The position numbers and the translations under genes are program-made. Shown in pieces: positions 44,417 to 52,058 of a stretch of DNA of 64,000 bases (the first letter of the stretch is position 1; the number at the start of each line of letters is the position of its first letter). The stretch lies in contig CAZFCE010000001.1 in NCBI GenBank assembly GCA_964517605.1, positions 262,829-326,828 of the forward strand. Reading direction: 5' to 3'. The stretch is from J095 sp964517605. GTDB taxonomy: Bacteria > Chloroflexota > Anaerolineae > 4572-78 > J111. A model generated the notes under the pieces. The model did no database searches, was not told the origin of the DNA, and worked only from the letters and a program-made list of their open reading frames with translations.

Positions 44417-47152
44417 TTATTGAATGTATGTTTTTGAGGGCGAAATGGTAATATTGGCTGTTTTAAACCGTAACACTGTCACCGCGCCGGAGTTGTTTTG
44501 CAGGGCCATTCCGCCTTCAAGATTGCTGCGGGTGATGTTCTCAACCAAATCCAGCCCCACATTTTGACGGTTGTAGCGCAGCACTTCATCCGGGTAACCC
44601 GGCCCGTTATCGCGGTATTCAAACACCACGGTTTCGCCGTTCGCTTCGGTGGTGATGTTAACGGAAATTTGGGTGAGTTCGCGGTGCGGCACGGCGTATT
44701 TTACGGTGTTGGTGGCCAGTTCATTGATGATTAACGCCAGGCTGTGCGCCTGGTCAGAGATGACCCGCAGCCCGGAATCAACCTGAACAACGTTAATCCG
44801 TACCAGCCGGTTGGCCGGCACCGCCTGCAAGCACGATTGAATGACCTGCCGGGTTAAATCATCCAGCGGCAGGGGCAACCACTGCGCCGCCGATAGCATT
44901 TGGTGCACCGTGGCCAACCCTTCCACCCGCTGAAGCAAGTCGTGCAGGATGGACTCGTAGGCTTCGCCGCCGGCCTGCCGGATGTGCTGCTGCTCGGTGT
45001 ACAGCAGGCCGATGATGGCCGCCAGGTTGTTTTTTACCCGGTGGTTAACCTCTTGCAGCAGTCGGGCTTTAATTTTGGCATCCTGGCGGGTTTGTTCTAC
45101 CAGGCGGGCGTTGTTAAGGGCCAGCGCCGCATGGGCGGCAAACATTTCCAGCAGTTCCACATCGGATTGGGAAAAAGGCTGCTGTTGAGGCCGGCCCACG
45201 CCCAGCACGCCCAAAAACTCGTCACCCCACTGAATGGGCATGCCCACCACCGTGGCCAGCCCGGCGTTTTTGTAGGCGGGGATGGCGTCGGCCCAGTGCT
45301 GGTAATCATTGATGATGATGGGCCGGCGCGATTCCAGAACTTTGCCCACCAGCCCTTCGCCGCGCCGGACGGTGCCCGGCTTGATGCCGGCGGCAATGCT
45401 TTCGGTGGATTGGTTTACCTGTTCCAGTAAATCTTCCAGAGGGCGATAAATAAAAAATTCACCTTCCGGGCAAATCAGCAGGTCGCCGGCCTGTTTGGCA
45501 ATGGAATGCAGCAGCGCATCCAGCTCCAGTTCCGCCGATAATTCCAGCGCAATGTGCCGTAGCGCCTCTAGTTGAATGTTGCGCTGGTGCAACGCCAGTT
45601 CGGCTTGCCGGCGCGTGGTAATATCGCGCACGCCGCCGTAAATGCGCACCACCCGGCCCTGAGCTTCATCCCACACCGGGCGGGCGTAGTTGCGCAGCCA
45701 GCGGGCATCACCATCTTTAGTGACGATTCTAAAATCGCTGGTGTCCGGCTGCCCGGCCAGCAACATTTGAGAATGCGCCCGGACAACCGGCAGATCATCG
45801 GGGTGAATAAGGTTTTGGATACCGTTTTGCCTTAACTCTTCAACTGTAAAGCCGGTGATGGTGGTAAAAGCCTGCGTTACCCATTCGGGCGCTATCCGGT
45901 TATCCGGCTCAAGAGAAAAAGCGTAGGCAAAATCAGAAATAAGCTCAGAGACAAGCCGGTAGCGTTCCTCGCTTTGGCTCAGCACCCGTTGCATCTGTTT
46001 TTGGTGGGTAATATCATCTTTTACGGCCACGTAGTGGGTAATCCGGCCCTGTTCATCCCTGACCGGAGAAATGGTGGCGCTTTCCCAATACAAAACGCCA
46101 TCCTTGCGCTTGTTGTGGAGTTCGCTTTGCCACACCTGCCCGTTGGTTAGGGTGCGCCACATTTCCCGATAAAATTCGGGCGGGTGATAACCGGATTTTA
46201 AAATGCGCGGGTTTTTACCAATGGTTTCGGCCTGGGTATAGCCGGTAATGCGGGTAAAGGCCGGGTTAACAAACTCGATGATGCCGGTTCGATCGGTGAT
46301 GACAATGGCGCTGGCGCTCTGTTCAACCGCCCGCGATAGTTGGCGCAATTCCGTTTCTACATGTTTGCGAGCGGTAACGTCTCGTACCAGCGCCAGCACT
46401 TTATCCGGGCCACATGGCGCCATCCGCGCTTCGTAATCCGCTGCCCCCGCCGCCATTGGCAATTTGTATTCGTAAACCTGGATTTTGTCCAGAGCCAGCG
46501 TTTGATCAATATATTTCAGGGTGATTGCCGTCACTTCGGGCGGCAGCAGCGTTTGGATGTTGCGCCCCACAATGGATTCCGGGGGAACGTACAGGGCTTC
46601 GTTCCGGCCATGCACGGACAAAAAATCGCCGTTACGGGCCAGTTGAAACACAATATCCGGCATGGCGTTGAGCAGGGCGCGGTTTTGGGCCTCACTTTGC
46701 CGCAGTGATTCTTCGGTTTGCTGGCGGATGGTGGTATCGTGTAGCAAAAACAGGCGGCCCAGTGGGCGGCGGCGCGAATCCTGTACCGGCGAAATGGTCA
46801 GGTCGTACACGCGCCGGTTAATGGTGACTTCCTCTTTGGTTGGGGTTTGGTTGGGGTAACGCTGCACCAGGCCGGCCCACGGAGCGGGCAGGGCGGTGGG
46901 CGTTGCGCCAATCGCGGCGGGTGAAAGGCCAATAACGGTTTGGGCGGCGCGGTTAAAATCTACCAGGTGATCGTGGTTGTCAAACACCAGCACCAAATCG
47001 GCGAGGGCATCCATTACGGCGTTGCGGGCCACCGGCGGCGACACGCTGAACCAGCCAAACCGCAACAGCGCCCGGCGACGCACGTATAAGGCAACACTGG
47101 TCATTAATGCGGCGGCCAACAGTAATGGCCAAATAAACGGGGTGTAAATCAT
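44417..47152 (-). CDS. PAS-PAS-PAS-PAS-GAF-HisKA_2 histidine kinase
   Basis: 911 residues. One N-terminal membrane segment (about 7-24) is followed by four PAS domains (about 45-145, 155-275, 280-400, 400-530), GAF (about 540-690) and a HisKA_2 region with LLQEVNHRVKNNLAAI (H704). A HATPase_c domain with INELATNTVKYA completes it. HisKA_2 kinases often use atypical or distributed response regulators. The third PAS shares a long similar stretch with a PAS of the kinase at 47663 (IGKNPRILKSG versus IGQNPRILKTG), evidence of module duplication. No receiver domain is fused. Confidence 0.9.
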   Translation of the reverse strand: MIYTPFIWPLLLAAALMTSVALYVRRRALLRFGWFSVSPPVARNAVMDALADLVLVFDNHDHLVDFNRAAQTVIGLSPAAIGATPTALPAPWAGLVQRYPNQTPTKEEVTINRRVYDLTISPVQDSRRRPLGRLFLLHDTTIRQQTEESLRQSEAQNRALLNAMPDIVFQLARNGDFLSVHGRNEALYVPPESIVGRNIQTLLPPEVTAITLKYIDQTLALDKIQVYEYKLPMAAGAADYEARMAPCGPDKVLALVRDVTARKHVETELRQLSRAVEQSASAIVITDRTGIIEFVNPAFTRITGYTQAETIGKNPRILKSGYHPPEFYREMWRTLTNGQVWQSELHNKRKDGVLYWESATISPVRDEQGRITHYVAVKDDITHQKQMQRVLSQSEERYRLVSELISDFAYAFSLEPDNRIAPEWVTQAFTTITGFTVEELRQNGIQNLIHPDDLPVVRAHSQMLLAGQPDTSDFRIVTKDGDARWLRNYARPVWDEAQGRVVRIYGGVRDITTRRQAELALHQRNIQLEALRHIALELSAELELDALLHSIAKQAGDLLICPEGEFFIYRPLEDLLEQVNQSTESIAAGIKPGTVRRGEGLVGKVLESRRPIIINDYQHWADAIPAYKNAGLATVVGMPIQWGDEFLGVLGVGRPQQQPFSQSDVELLEMFAAHAALALNNARLVEQTRQDAKIKARLLQEVNHRVKNNLAAIIGLLYTEQQHIRQAGGEAYESILHDLLQRVEGLATVHQMLSAAQWLPLPLDDLTRQVIQSCLQAVPANRLVRINVVQVDSGLRVISDQAHSLALIINELATNTVKYAVPHRELTQISVNITTEANGETVVFEYRDNGPGYPDEVLRYNRQNVGLDLVENITRSNLEGGMALQNNSGAVTVLRFKTANITISPSKTYIQ

Positions 47153-47238
47153 TTGTTGCGCTATCCCCCTTTATGGTTATGACCTTTTGGTTGCCGCCGG
47201 AAAAACCTGTGGGCGGACCGGGAGCGGGAGCCGGTTTA

Positions 47239-47601
47239 TTAATGAGGGCGCAATCGCGCTGCCAGTAACCCTAATTGTTCGGGGCTAACAGGTTTGAGCA
47301 GGGTTAAATCCGCCTTGTCGCGGATGGATTCGGCCAGCCGATCCTGGGCCGTGGCCAAAATTACCCTGATGTCGGCCAGCCGCTCATCGGCGCGAATATA
47401 CTCCAGTATTTCCGCGCCCGAAGCGTGGGGCAGGTTCAAATCTAGCACCACCAGAGCCGGCACTATTTCGGCCAGCCGGGCCAGGGCCAGTTGGCCATCG
47501 CGCACAACTTCGGTTTTAAAATTTATCGCCTGGAGCGTTAACGAGAAAATTTCGGCCAGGTTTTCGTCATCTTCCACAATGAAAGCCAAGGGGGCGGTCA
47601 T
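47239..47601 (-). CDS. Receiver-only response regulator
   Basis: 120 residues with GGAG nine bases before the ATG. It is a single receiver (acidic D11-D12, D54 in VLDLNLPHASG, LLKPVS) without output. It lies between two large kinases that lack receivers of their own (44417 and 47663), so it could be their shared phosphate acceptor. Confidence 0.88.
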   Translation of the reverse strand: MTAPLAFIVEDDENLAEIFSLTLQAINFKTEVVRDGQLALARLAEIVPALVVLDLNLPHASGAEILEYIRADERLADIRVILATAQDRLAESIRDKADLTLLKPVSPEQLGLLAARLRPH

Positions 47602-47662
47602 AGTGTGCTTCTCCTTTGGTATAAAAATTTTATGACAAGCCCGCGCAGAGCGGGCAAAGTGG

Positions 47663-50212
47663 TCAATCAGCCGGTTGGGTTGGCAACGCCACAGATTCCA
47701 GGGGCAAGTTTACAGTAAAGGTGCTGCCCCGCCCATCAACGCTGTCAATGGTAATGTGGCCTTTCATCTGGTCAACCAGTTGTTTTACAATTGATAACCC
47801 CAGCCCGTACCCCTTTTGTTTGCCGGTGAGCGAGCTATCCACCTGCCAGAATGGGGTGAAAATTTGGGCTTGCGCTTCGGGCGAAATGCCGGGGCCGGTA
47901 TCGGCCACCTGAATGGCCCACCGGTCTGCGCCCACGCGCCGAATAGAAACCGCCACCGAGCCGGTGGGGGTAAATTTTAGCGCGTTGTTGGTGAGATTGG
48001 TTAATATTTGGTACAGCCGTTTTTGGTCGCCGTTAATGGCGTTAGGCAGGTTGGGGTCAATGGTGGTGATAAAGTCCAGCCCTTTGGCATCGGTAATGGG
48101 TTTTAGCGCAATGTTTAGCTGCTTGATTAGCTCTTGCGGGTTAAAGGGGGCCGGTTCTACCCGGATTTTGCCCTGCTCAATTTGAGATTGGTCCAGCAAA
48201 TCGTTAATCAGCCAGCTTAGGTAGGTGGCCGAGTTGAGCACTTCGGCGGTAAAGTGTTTTTGCTGGGCGGTGAGGGGGGCAAACATTTCTTTGTGCAAAA
48301 ATTCGGTAAAGCCCAAAATAACGCCCAATGGGGTGCGGAGTTCGTGGCTTACTTTGGCCAGTAACTCGGTTTTGTAGCGGCTGGCTTCCAGCGCCTGCTG
48401 GTGGGCCTGGGCCAGTTCGTTTTGCATGCGTTTACGTTCGGTAATGTCTTCTTTGACCGCAACAAAATGGGTAATGTTACCGGCGGCATCAACAATGGGC
48501 GAAATGGAGGCCAGTTCCCAAAAGGTGTCACCGTTTTTTTTGCGGTTGTAAAATTCACCGTGCCATTCTCGCCCGGATTTGATGGTTTCCCAGAGATTTT
48601 TGTAAACTTCGGGCGGGGTGTGGCCTGTTTTGAGAATGCGCGGATTTTGCCCGATAGCTTCATCCAGCGCGTAGCCGGTCATTTTGGTGAATTTGGGGTT
48701 TGCATATTGAATGGTGCCGGTGGTGTCGGTAATCACAATTGAAACCGGGCTGGCTTCGACCGCGCGCGAAAGCTGGCGCACCTGTTCTTCGGCGTTTTTG
48801 CGGGCGGTAATATCGCGGGCAATGCCCACCAGCCCAATTACCTTGCCTTGCCGGTCATGCAGGGGCACTTTGGTGGTTAAAAGCCAGCGCAAGTCGCCCT
48901 GGTCGGTGTAAGATGGTTCTTCGTGGTTGATAATGGGTTGGTTAGACTCCATGACCGCCCGGTTACCGGCCTGGTACATAGCCGCGAGTTCAGGCGGATA
49001 AAAATCGTAATCGGTTTTGCCAATGAGTAGGTCGGGGTCGTCTATCTTCATTGCCAGGGCGTCGCTTTTGTTGCTCATAATAAAACGTGAGGTGGTATCG
49101 CGGGCAAATATCTGGTCGGGAATGTTGTCAATGATGGTGCGCAGCAAGTTGCGCTCCTGGGCCAGCGCCTCTTCAATCTGTTTGTGCTCGGTAATGTCGC
49201 GGATGGTGACAATTTTGCCCAGAAGTTGTTTGCGCCGGTCATACAGCGAGGTAAGGTGCAGTTGGTACCAGCGTTGGGCTTCACCTTCGCCCACGCTGAT
49301 TTGATCCAGGGTTTCTTCTACATCTTTGTAACGGTCAATTAAATGTTGCCAGTCGCCAAAGAGTTCGGTATTGCGTTTGCCAATAGCCTGCGCCGCCGGC
49401 AGGCCAAGCATGCGCTGCGCGGTGGGGTTAACATCGGCAATGTAGCCGTGGGTGTCTACCACAATCAGGCCATCGGCCATGTTTTCTACCACAATATCGC
49501 GGGCGATGGGCGCAATATTAACCAGACTAAAGCCAAAAATACTCCAGGTTAAGCCCAAAATGGTGATTGTAAAGGCAAACGGCGTTAAATCGAGGGGCGC
49601 AAGGGGATTTGCGCCCAAAAAGTACAATAAGTTGCCCAACCACGGAGCCAGCACGCTGATAATCATGGCCACGGCCTGGCCGCGATACAACTCGCGCATC
49701 CGGCTGATTGAATTGAGAATGGCCACCGCGCCCACCAACAGCAGCAGGTAAGAGTAAACCAAATGCGCCCAAAACCAGGGGCCATGCTCCACGCCCAACA
49801 CCAAAATGCCGCCTGCCTGCTCAATGCCCACGTGTCGCCACACCAGCCCGTGGGCTTCGGTGGTAAAGGCCAGCGCCAATGTGATGAGCGGAATAATAGC
49901 CAGCACGGCAATGCGGCGGTAGCTTAAGCGTTGGTAGGGGCAAAAATGATTCACCGCCAAAACCAACCAGAACAGCGGCGCGGTAACAATGCCGGGGTAC
50001 TGCGCCTTGGCCCAAAACAGCTTGGTGGGCAGGTCCGCGCTGGCAATTTCCAGAGCGTACCCTGCCGACCACACCATCAGGGCCAGCGCCAGTAGCGTTA
50101 GCGCGGTGGCCCCAGAAGCGGCGCGGCGCGGCCACACATAAATCGCCACGCCCGCCGAGATTGCCGCTACGGTCAGGAGGGGAATCATATAAGGGGTATA
50201 TTGAAGGTGCAT
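47663..50212 (-). CDS. 7TM-PAS-PAS-PAS histidine kinase
   Basis: 849 residues from ATG 50212, which has GAGG nine bases upstream. Seven hydrophobic helices occupy about 5-230, in the pattern of the HisKA_7TM sensor family (AKAQYPGIVTAPLFWLVLAV, HGPWFWAHLVYSYLLLL). Three PAS domains (about 240-350, 360-480, 485-605), HisKA with LLAKVSHELRTPLGVIL (H623) and HATPase_c (about 735-845; DTGPGIS, GYGLGLS) follow. The second PAS resembles one in the kinase at 2355 (GKTDYDFYPPELA versus GKTDFDFFSPELA). A 16-bp palindrome lies in its leader. Confidence 0.92.
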   Translation of the reverse strand: MHLQYTPYMIPLLTVAAISAGVAIYVWPRRAASGATALTLLALALMVWSAGYALEIASADLPTKLFWAKAQYPGIVTAPLFWLVLAVNHFCPYQRLSYRRIAVLAIIPLITLALAFTTEAHGLVWRHVGIEQAGGILVLGVEHGPWFWAHLVYSYLLLLVGAVAILNSISRMRELYRGQAVAMIISVLAPWLGNLLYFLGANPLAPLDLTPFAFTITILGLTWSIFGFSLVNIAPIARDIVVENMADGLIVVDTHGYIADVNPTAQRMLGLPAAQAIGKRNTELFGDWQHLIDRYKDVEETLDQISVGEGEAQRWYQLHLTSLYDRRKQLLGKIVTIRDITEHKQIEEALAQERNLLRTIIDNIPDQIFARDTTSRFIMSNKSDALAMKIDDPDLLIGKTDYDFYPPELAAMYQAGNRAVMESNQPIINHEEPSYTDQGDLRWLLTTKVPLHDRQGKVIGLVGIARDITARKNAEEQVRQLSRAVEASPVSIVITDTTGTIQYANPKFTKMTGYALDEAIGQNPRILKTGHTPPEVYKNLWETIKSGREWHGEFYNRKKNGDTFWELASISPIVDAAGNITHFVAVKEDITERKRMQNELAQAHQQALEASRYKTELLAKVSHELRTPLGVILGFTEFLHKEMFAPLTAQQKHFTAEVLNSATYLSWLINDLLDQSQIEQGKIRVEPAPFNPQELIKQLNIALKPITDAKGLDFITTIDPNLPNAINGDQKRLYQILTNLTNNALKFTPTGSVAVSIRRVGADRWAIQVADTGPGISPEAQAQIFTPFWQVDSSLTGKQKGYGLGLSIVKQLVDQMKGHITIDSVDGRGSTFTVNLPLESVALPTQPAD

Positions 50213-50224
50213 CGGCAAATCCTC

Positions 50225-50240
50225 GGGTTGGTACCAACCC
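50225..50240. promoter_or_regulatory. Perfect 16-bp palindrome in the 7TM kinase leader
   Basis: GGGTTGGTACCAACCC lies 12 bases upstream of the start codon. A half-site like copy, CCAGGTTGGT, follows at 50256-50265. It is a likely operator or a leader hairpin that would affect translation. Confidence 0.5.
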
Positions 50241-50439
50241 GGCGCGGGCAATCACCAGGTTGGTAAAACAATTGCTATATTGAACGCTGCTATATTTTAG
50301 CACTGAATTGGGCCAATCAAAACTGGTGTGGGCCTGTTGTCTCATTCAGTTGAGGCCGTTTTTGCAACTCTGGCGCGGCGGCTGCGTAATGAAAAGCGTG
50401 AACTGTTGTTGGTCATTAGTTAAAACGGAGGTTTATTCG

Positions 50440-50655
50440 ATGCGTAATCCAGGAACAGCCGCAGTATTGAGTTTTATTGTGCCCGGTATCGGGCAAATCT
50501 ATAACGGCCAAATTTTGTGGGCTATCTTTTGGCTGATTATTACCCCCGGCTTTTGGCTGGGAACCGGCGGCTTGCTGGGCTGGCTGTGCCACGTTATCGC
50601 CGCTTCTCAGGCTTACTCCTACGCCCGGCGGCACCCCAACCCGCGCCATTGGTAA
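50440..50655 (+). CDS. Small TM2-like membrane protein
   Basis: 71 residues with ACGGAGG eight bases before ATG 50440; a longer frame from 50308 has no such site. PGIGQIYNGQILWAIFWLII matches the start of TM2-domain proteins (PGxGQxYNG, then hydrophobic). A second hydrophobic segment follows, then a basic tail ending RRHPNPRHW. Its function is unknown. It is transcribed alone, divergently from the 7TM kinase and ending in a strong terminator. Confidence 0.8.
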   Translation: MRNPGTAAVLSFIVPGIGQIYNGQILWAIFWLIITPGFWLGTGGLLGWLCHVIAASQAYSYARRHPNPRHW

Positions 50656-50663
50656 GCGGTAGC

Positions 50664-50683
50664 CCGGTTTACCCGTAAACCGG
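50664..50683 (+). other. Stem-loop after the TM2-like gene
   Basis: CCGGTTTAC-CC-GTAAACCGG is a perfect 9-bp inverted repeat between the stop codon and the terminator. It is possibly an mRNA-stabilising element. Confidence 0.4.
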
Positions 50684-50699
50684 CCAAAGGGTAAGTTTA

Positions 50700-50735
50700 G
50701 GCAGTGATTTTGCCGCTCAAAATCACTGCCTTTTT
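50700..50735. terminator. Bidirectional intrinsic terminator
   Basis: A perfect 13-bp stem (50700-50712 with 50718-50730), a 5-base loop and TTTTT lie between the convergent TM2-like and SDR genes. Its AT-rich inner stem provides A residues for the opposite strand. Confidence 0.9.
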
Positions 50736-50754
50736 ATTTTCTCCGCAACGCAAA

Positions 50755-51519
50755 CTACCGCACCGCGCCGGCGGCGCTGATTAACTCGCCGGTAACCCAC
50801 CGGGAATCCTCCGAGGCCAAAAAGGCCACCACATCGGCAATATCTTCGGGTTGGCCCACCCGGTTAAAAACCGATAGCGCCGCCACGCGCTCGGCACCCT
50901 GCGGGCTGCGCGCCCAGGCGTTCATATCGGTGGCGATAATGCCCGGCAACACCGCGTTAACGGTAATTTTGCGGGGGCCTAATAGCTCGGCAAAGGATTT
51001 GGTCATACTGTTGGTGGCGGCTTTGGCCATAGCGTACACCATTTTCTCCGGAAAGCCGCGCAGCGATGTGCCCGACGAAATGTTGATAATCCGCCCGCCA
51101 TCGCACAGAATTGGGGTTAACCGCTGGATGAGAAAAAACGCCGCCTTTACGTTGATGGCAAACAGGTAATCAAATGCGGCTTCGTCGGCGTGTGGCCCTT
51201 CGGCAATTTGCCGTCCGGCATTATTAACCAGAATATCCAACACCTGCCCCGGGCCAAGTTGTTCGGTTAACCCCTTAAAAATCGCTTCTACGCCGTCTAT
51301 AACGCTTAAATCGCCCCGGATGGTAAAGGCACTCCCGCCCTGCCGGGCAATCTCCGCCGCCAGCGATTCGGCTTCGTCGCGCCCCACGGCATAGTGAAGG
51401 CCCACCGTTGCGCCAAGTTGAGCCAAACGCAGCGCAATAGCGCGGCCAATGCCCCGGCTGGCTCCCGTAACCAGCGCCGTTTTATTTTTGTGGGGTTGTT
51501 GGGTTGTGGTTTGCTCCAT
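50755..51519 (-). CDS. Short-chain dehydrogenase/reductase
   Basis: 254 residues of the classical SDR type. It has TGASRGIG near 19-26 for NAD(P) binding, NNAG (about 111-114), the catalytic Ser in ISSGTS, and YAMAK with the catalytic Tyr and Lys. FabG-like proteins reduce 3-oxoacyl or other keto groups, mostly with NADPH; the substrate is not predictable. It is a single gene, divergent from the hybrid kinase at 52059, with the palindrome array C in the shared upstream region. Confidence 0.9.
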   Translation of the reverse strand: MEQTTTQQPHKNKTALVTGASRGIGRAIALRLAQLGATVGLHYAVGRDEAESLAAEIARQGGSAFTIRGDLSVIDGVEAIFKGLTEQLGPGQVLDILVNNAGRQIAEGPHADEAAFDYLFAINVKAAFFLIQRLTPILCDGGRIINISSGTSLRGFPEKMVYAMAKAATNSMTKSFAELLGPRKITVNAVLPGIIATDMNAWARSPQGAERVAALSVFNRVGQPEDIADVVAFLASEDSRWVTGELISAAGAVR

Positions 51520-51772
51520 ATTTCCTCCAAATTCTTCATCCTGTGGCCAATCACTTTTTCTAAAAACCTGCTAACCATGATAACAGGTTTTGAGCAGTTG
51601 TTACAACCGGTAATTGTTTTTATCCGGGTTGCAAAAGGTCATTCTGAATCGTAACGAACGCAAAAAACGCGGGAAATTTGGGCAAACCCGGCAGTTAAAG
51701 CTATTTGATTACGTATAAAACCAACCTGCTGGTTAATTTATAGCGCCCCGCATCGGGCCGGGCGTTCTTTAA
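51520..51772. other. Upstream region of the SDR gene, no gene recognised
   Basis: This and the following bases to 52058 separate two divergent genes. Apart from array C (51773-51852) and a -10 element near 51978 I see no gene or stable RNA. Confidence 0.5.
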
Positions 51773-51852
51773 TTATGACCCAGTCATAAATTTTTTTGAC
51801 CAGGTCATAATTTTTTATGACCCAGTCATAATTTTTTATGACTGGGTCGGCT
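51773..51852 (+). repeat. 21-bp-period palindrome array, locus C (4 units)
   Basis: Units start at 51773, 51794, 51815 and 51836, exactly 21 bases apart. Units 1 and 3 are perfect TTATGAC-CCA-GTCATAA palindromes. Unit 2 is TTTTGAC-CAG-GTCATAA. Unit 4 keeps TTATGAC but has a decayed right arm. T-rich spacers follow units 1-3 on the plus strand. The array sits in a divergent promoter region about 125 bases upstream of a TATAAT. Confidence 0.88.
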
Positions 51853-51977
51853 CAAAAGGTGTTTTTAACCGCAAGGAACCCGGTGTTTAATCACGTACAG
51901 GTAGCCATCTGGATTATTTTATAGTTACTTTGGCCCGTTGGCGGTAAAAAACGGTGCAATTATCCCGTAGAATCTAT

Positions 51978-51983
51978 TATAAT
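51978..51983 (+). promoter_or_regulatory. -10 element of the hybrid kinase gene
   Basis: TATAAT, with no clear -35, predicts a start near 51990. That excludes the far-upstream GTG at 51954 as the translation start. Confidence 0.4.
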
Positions 51984-52058
51984 ACTTATACCAGGTACAA
52001 CTTGTTTGGCGTTATAAGCAAACATTTTAAGATGACCGAAACCAACCAGGAAAACAAA

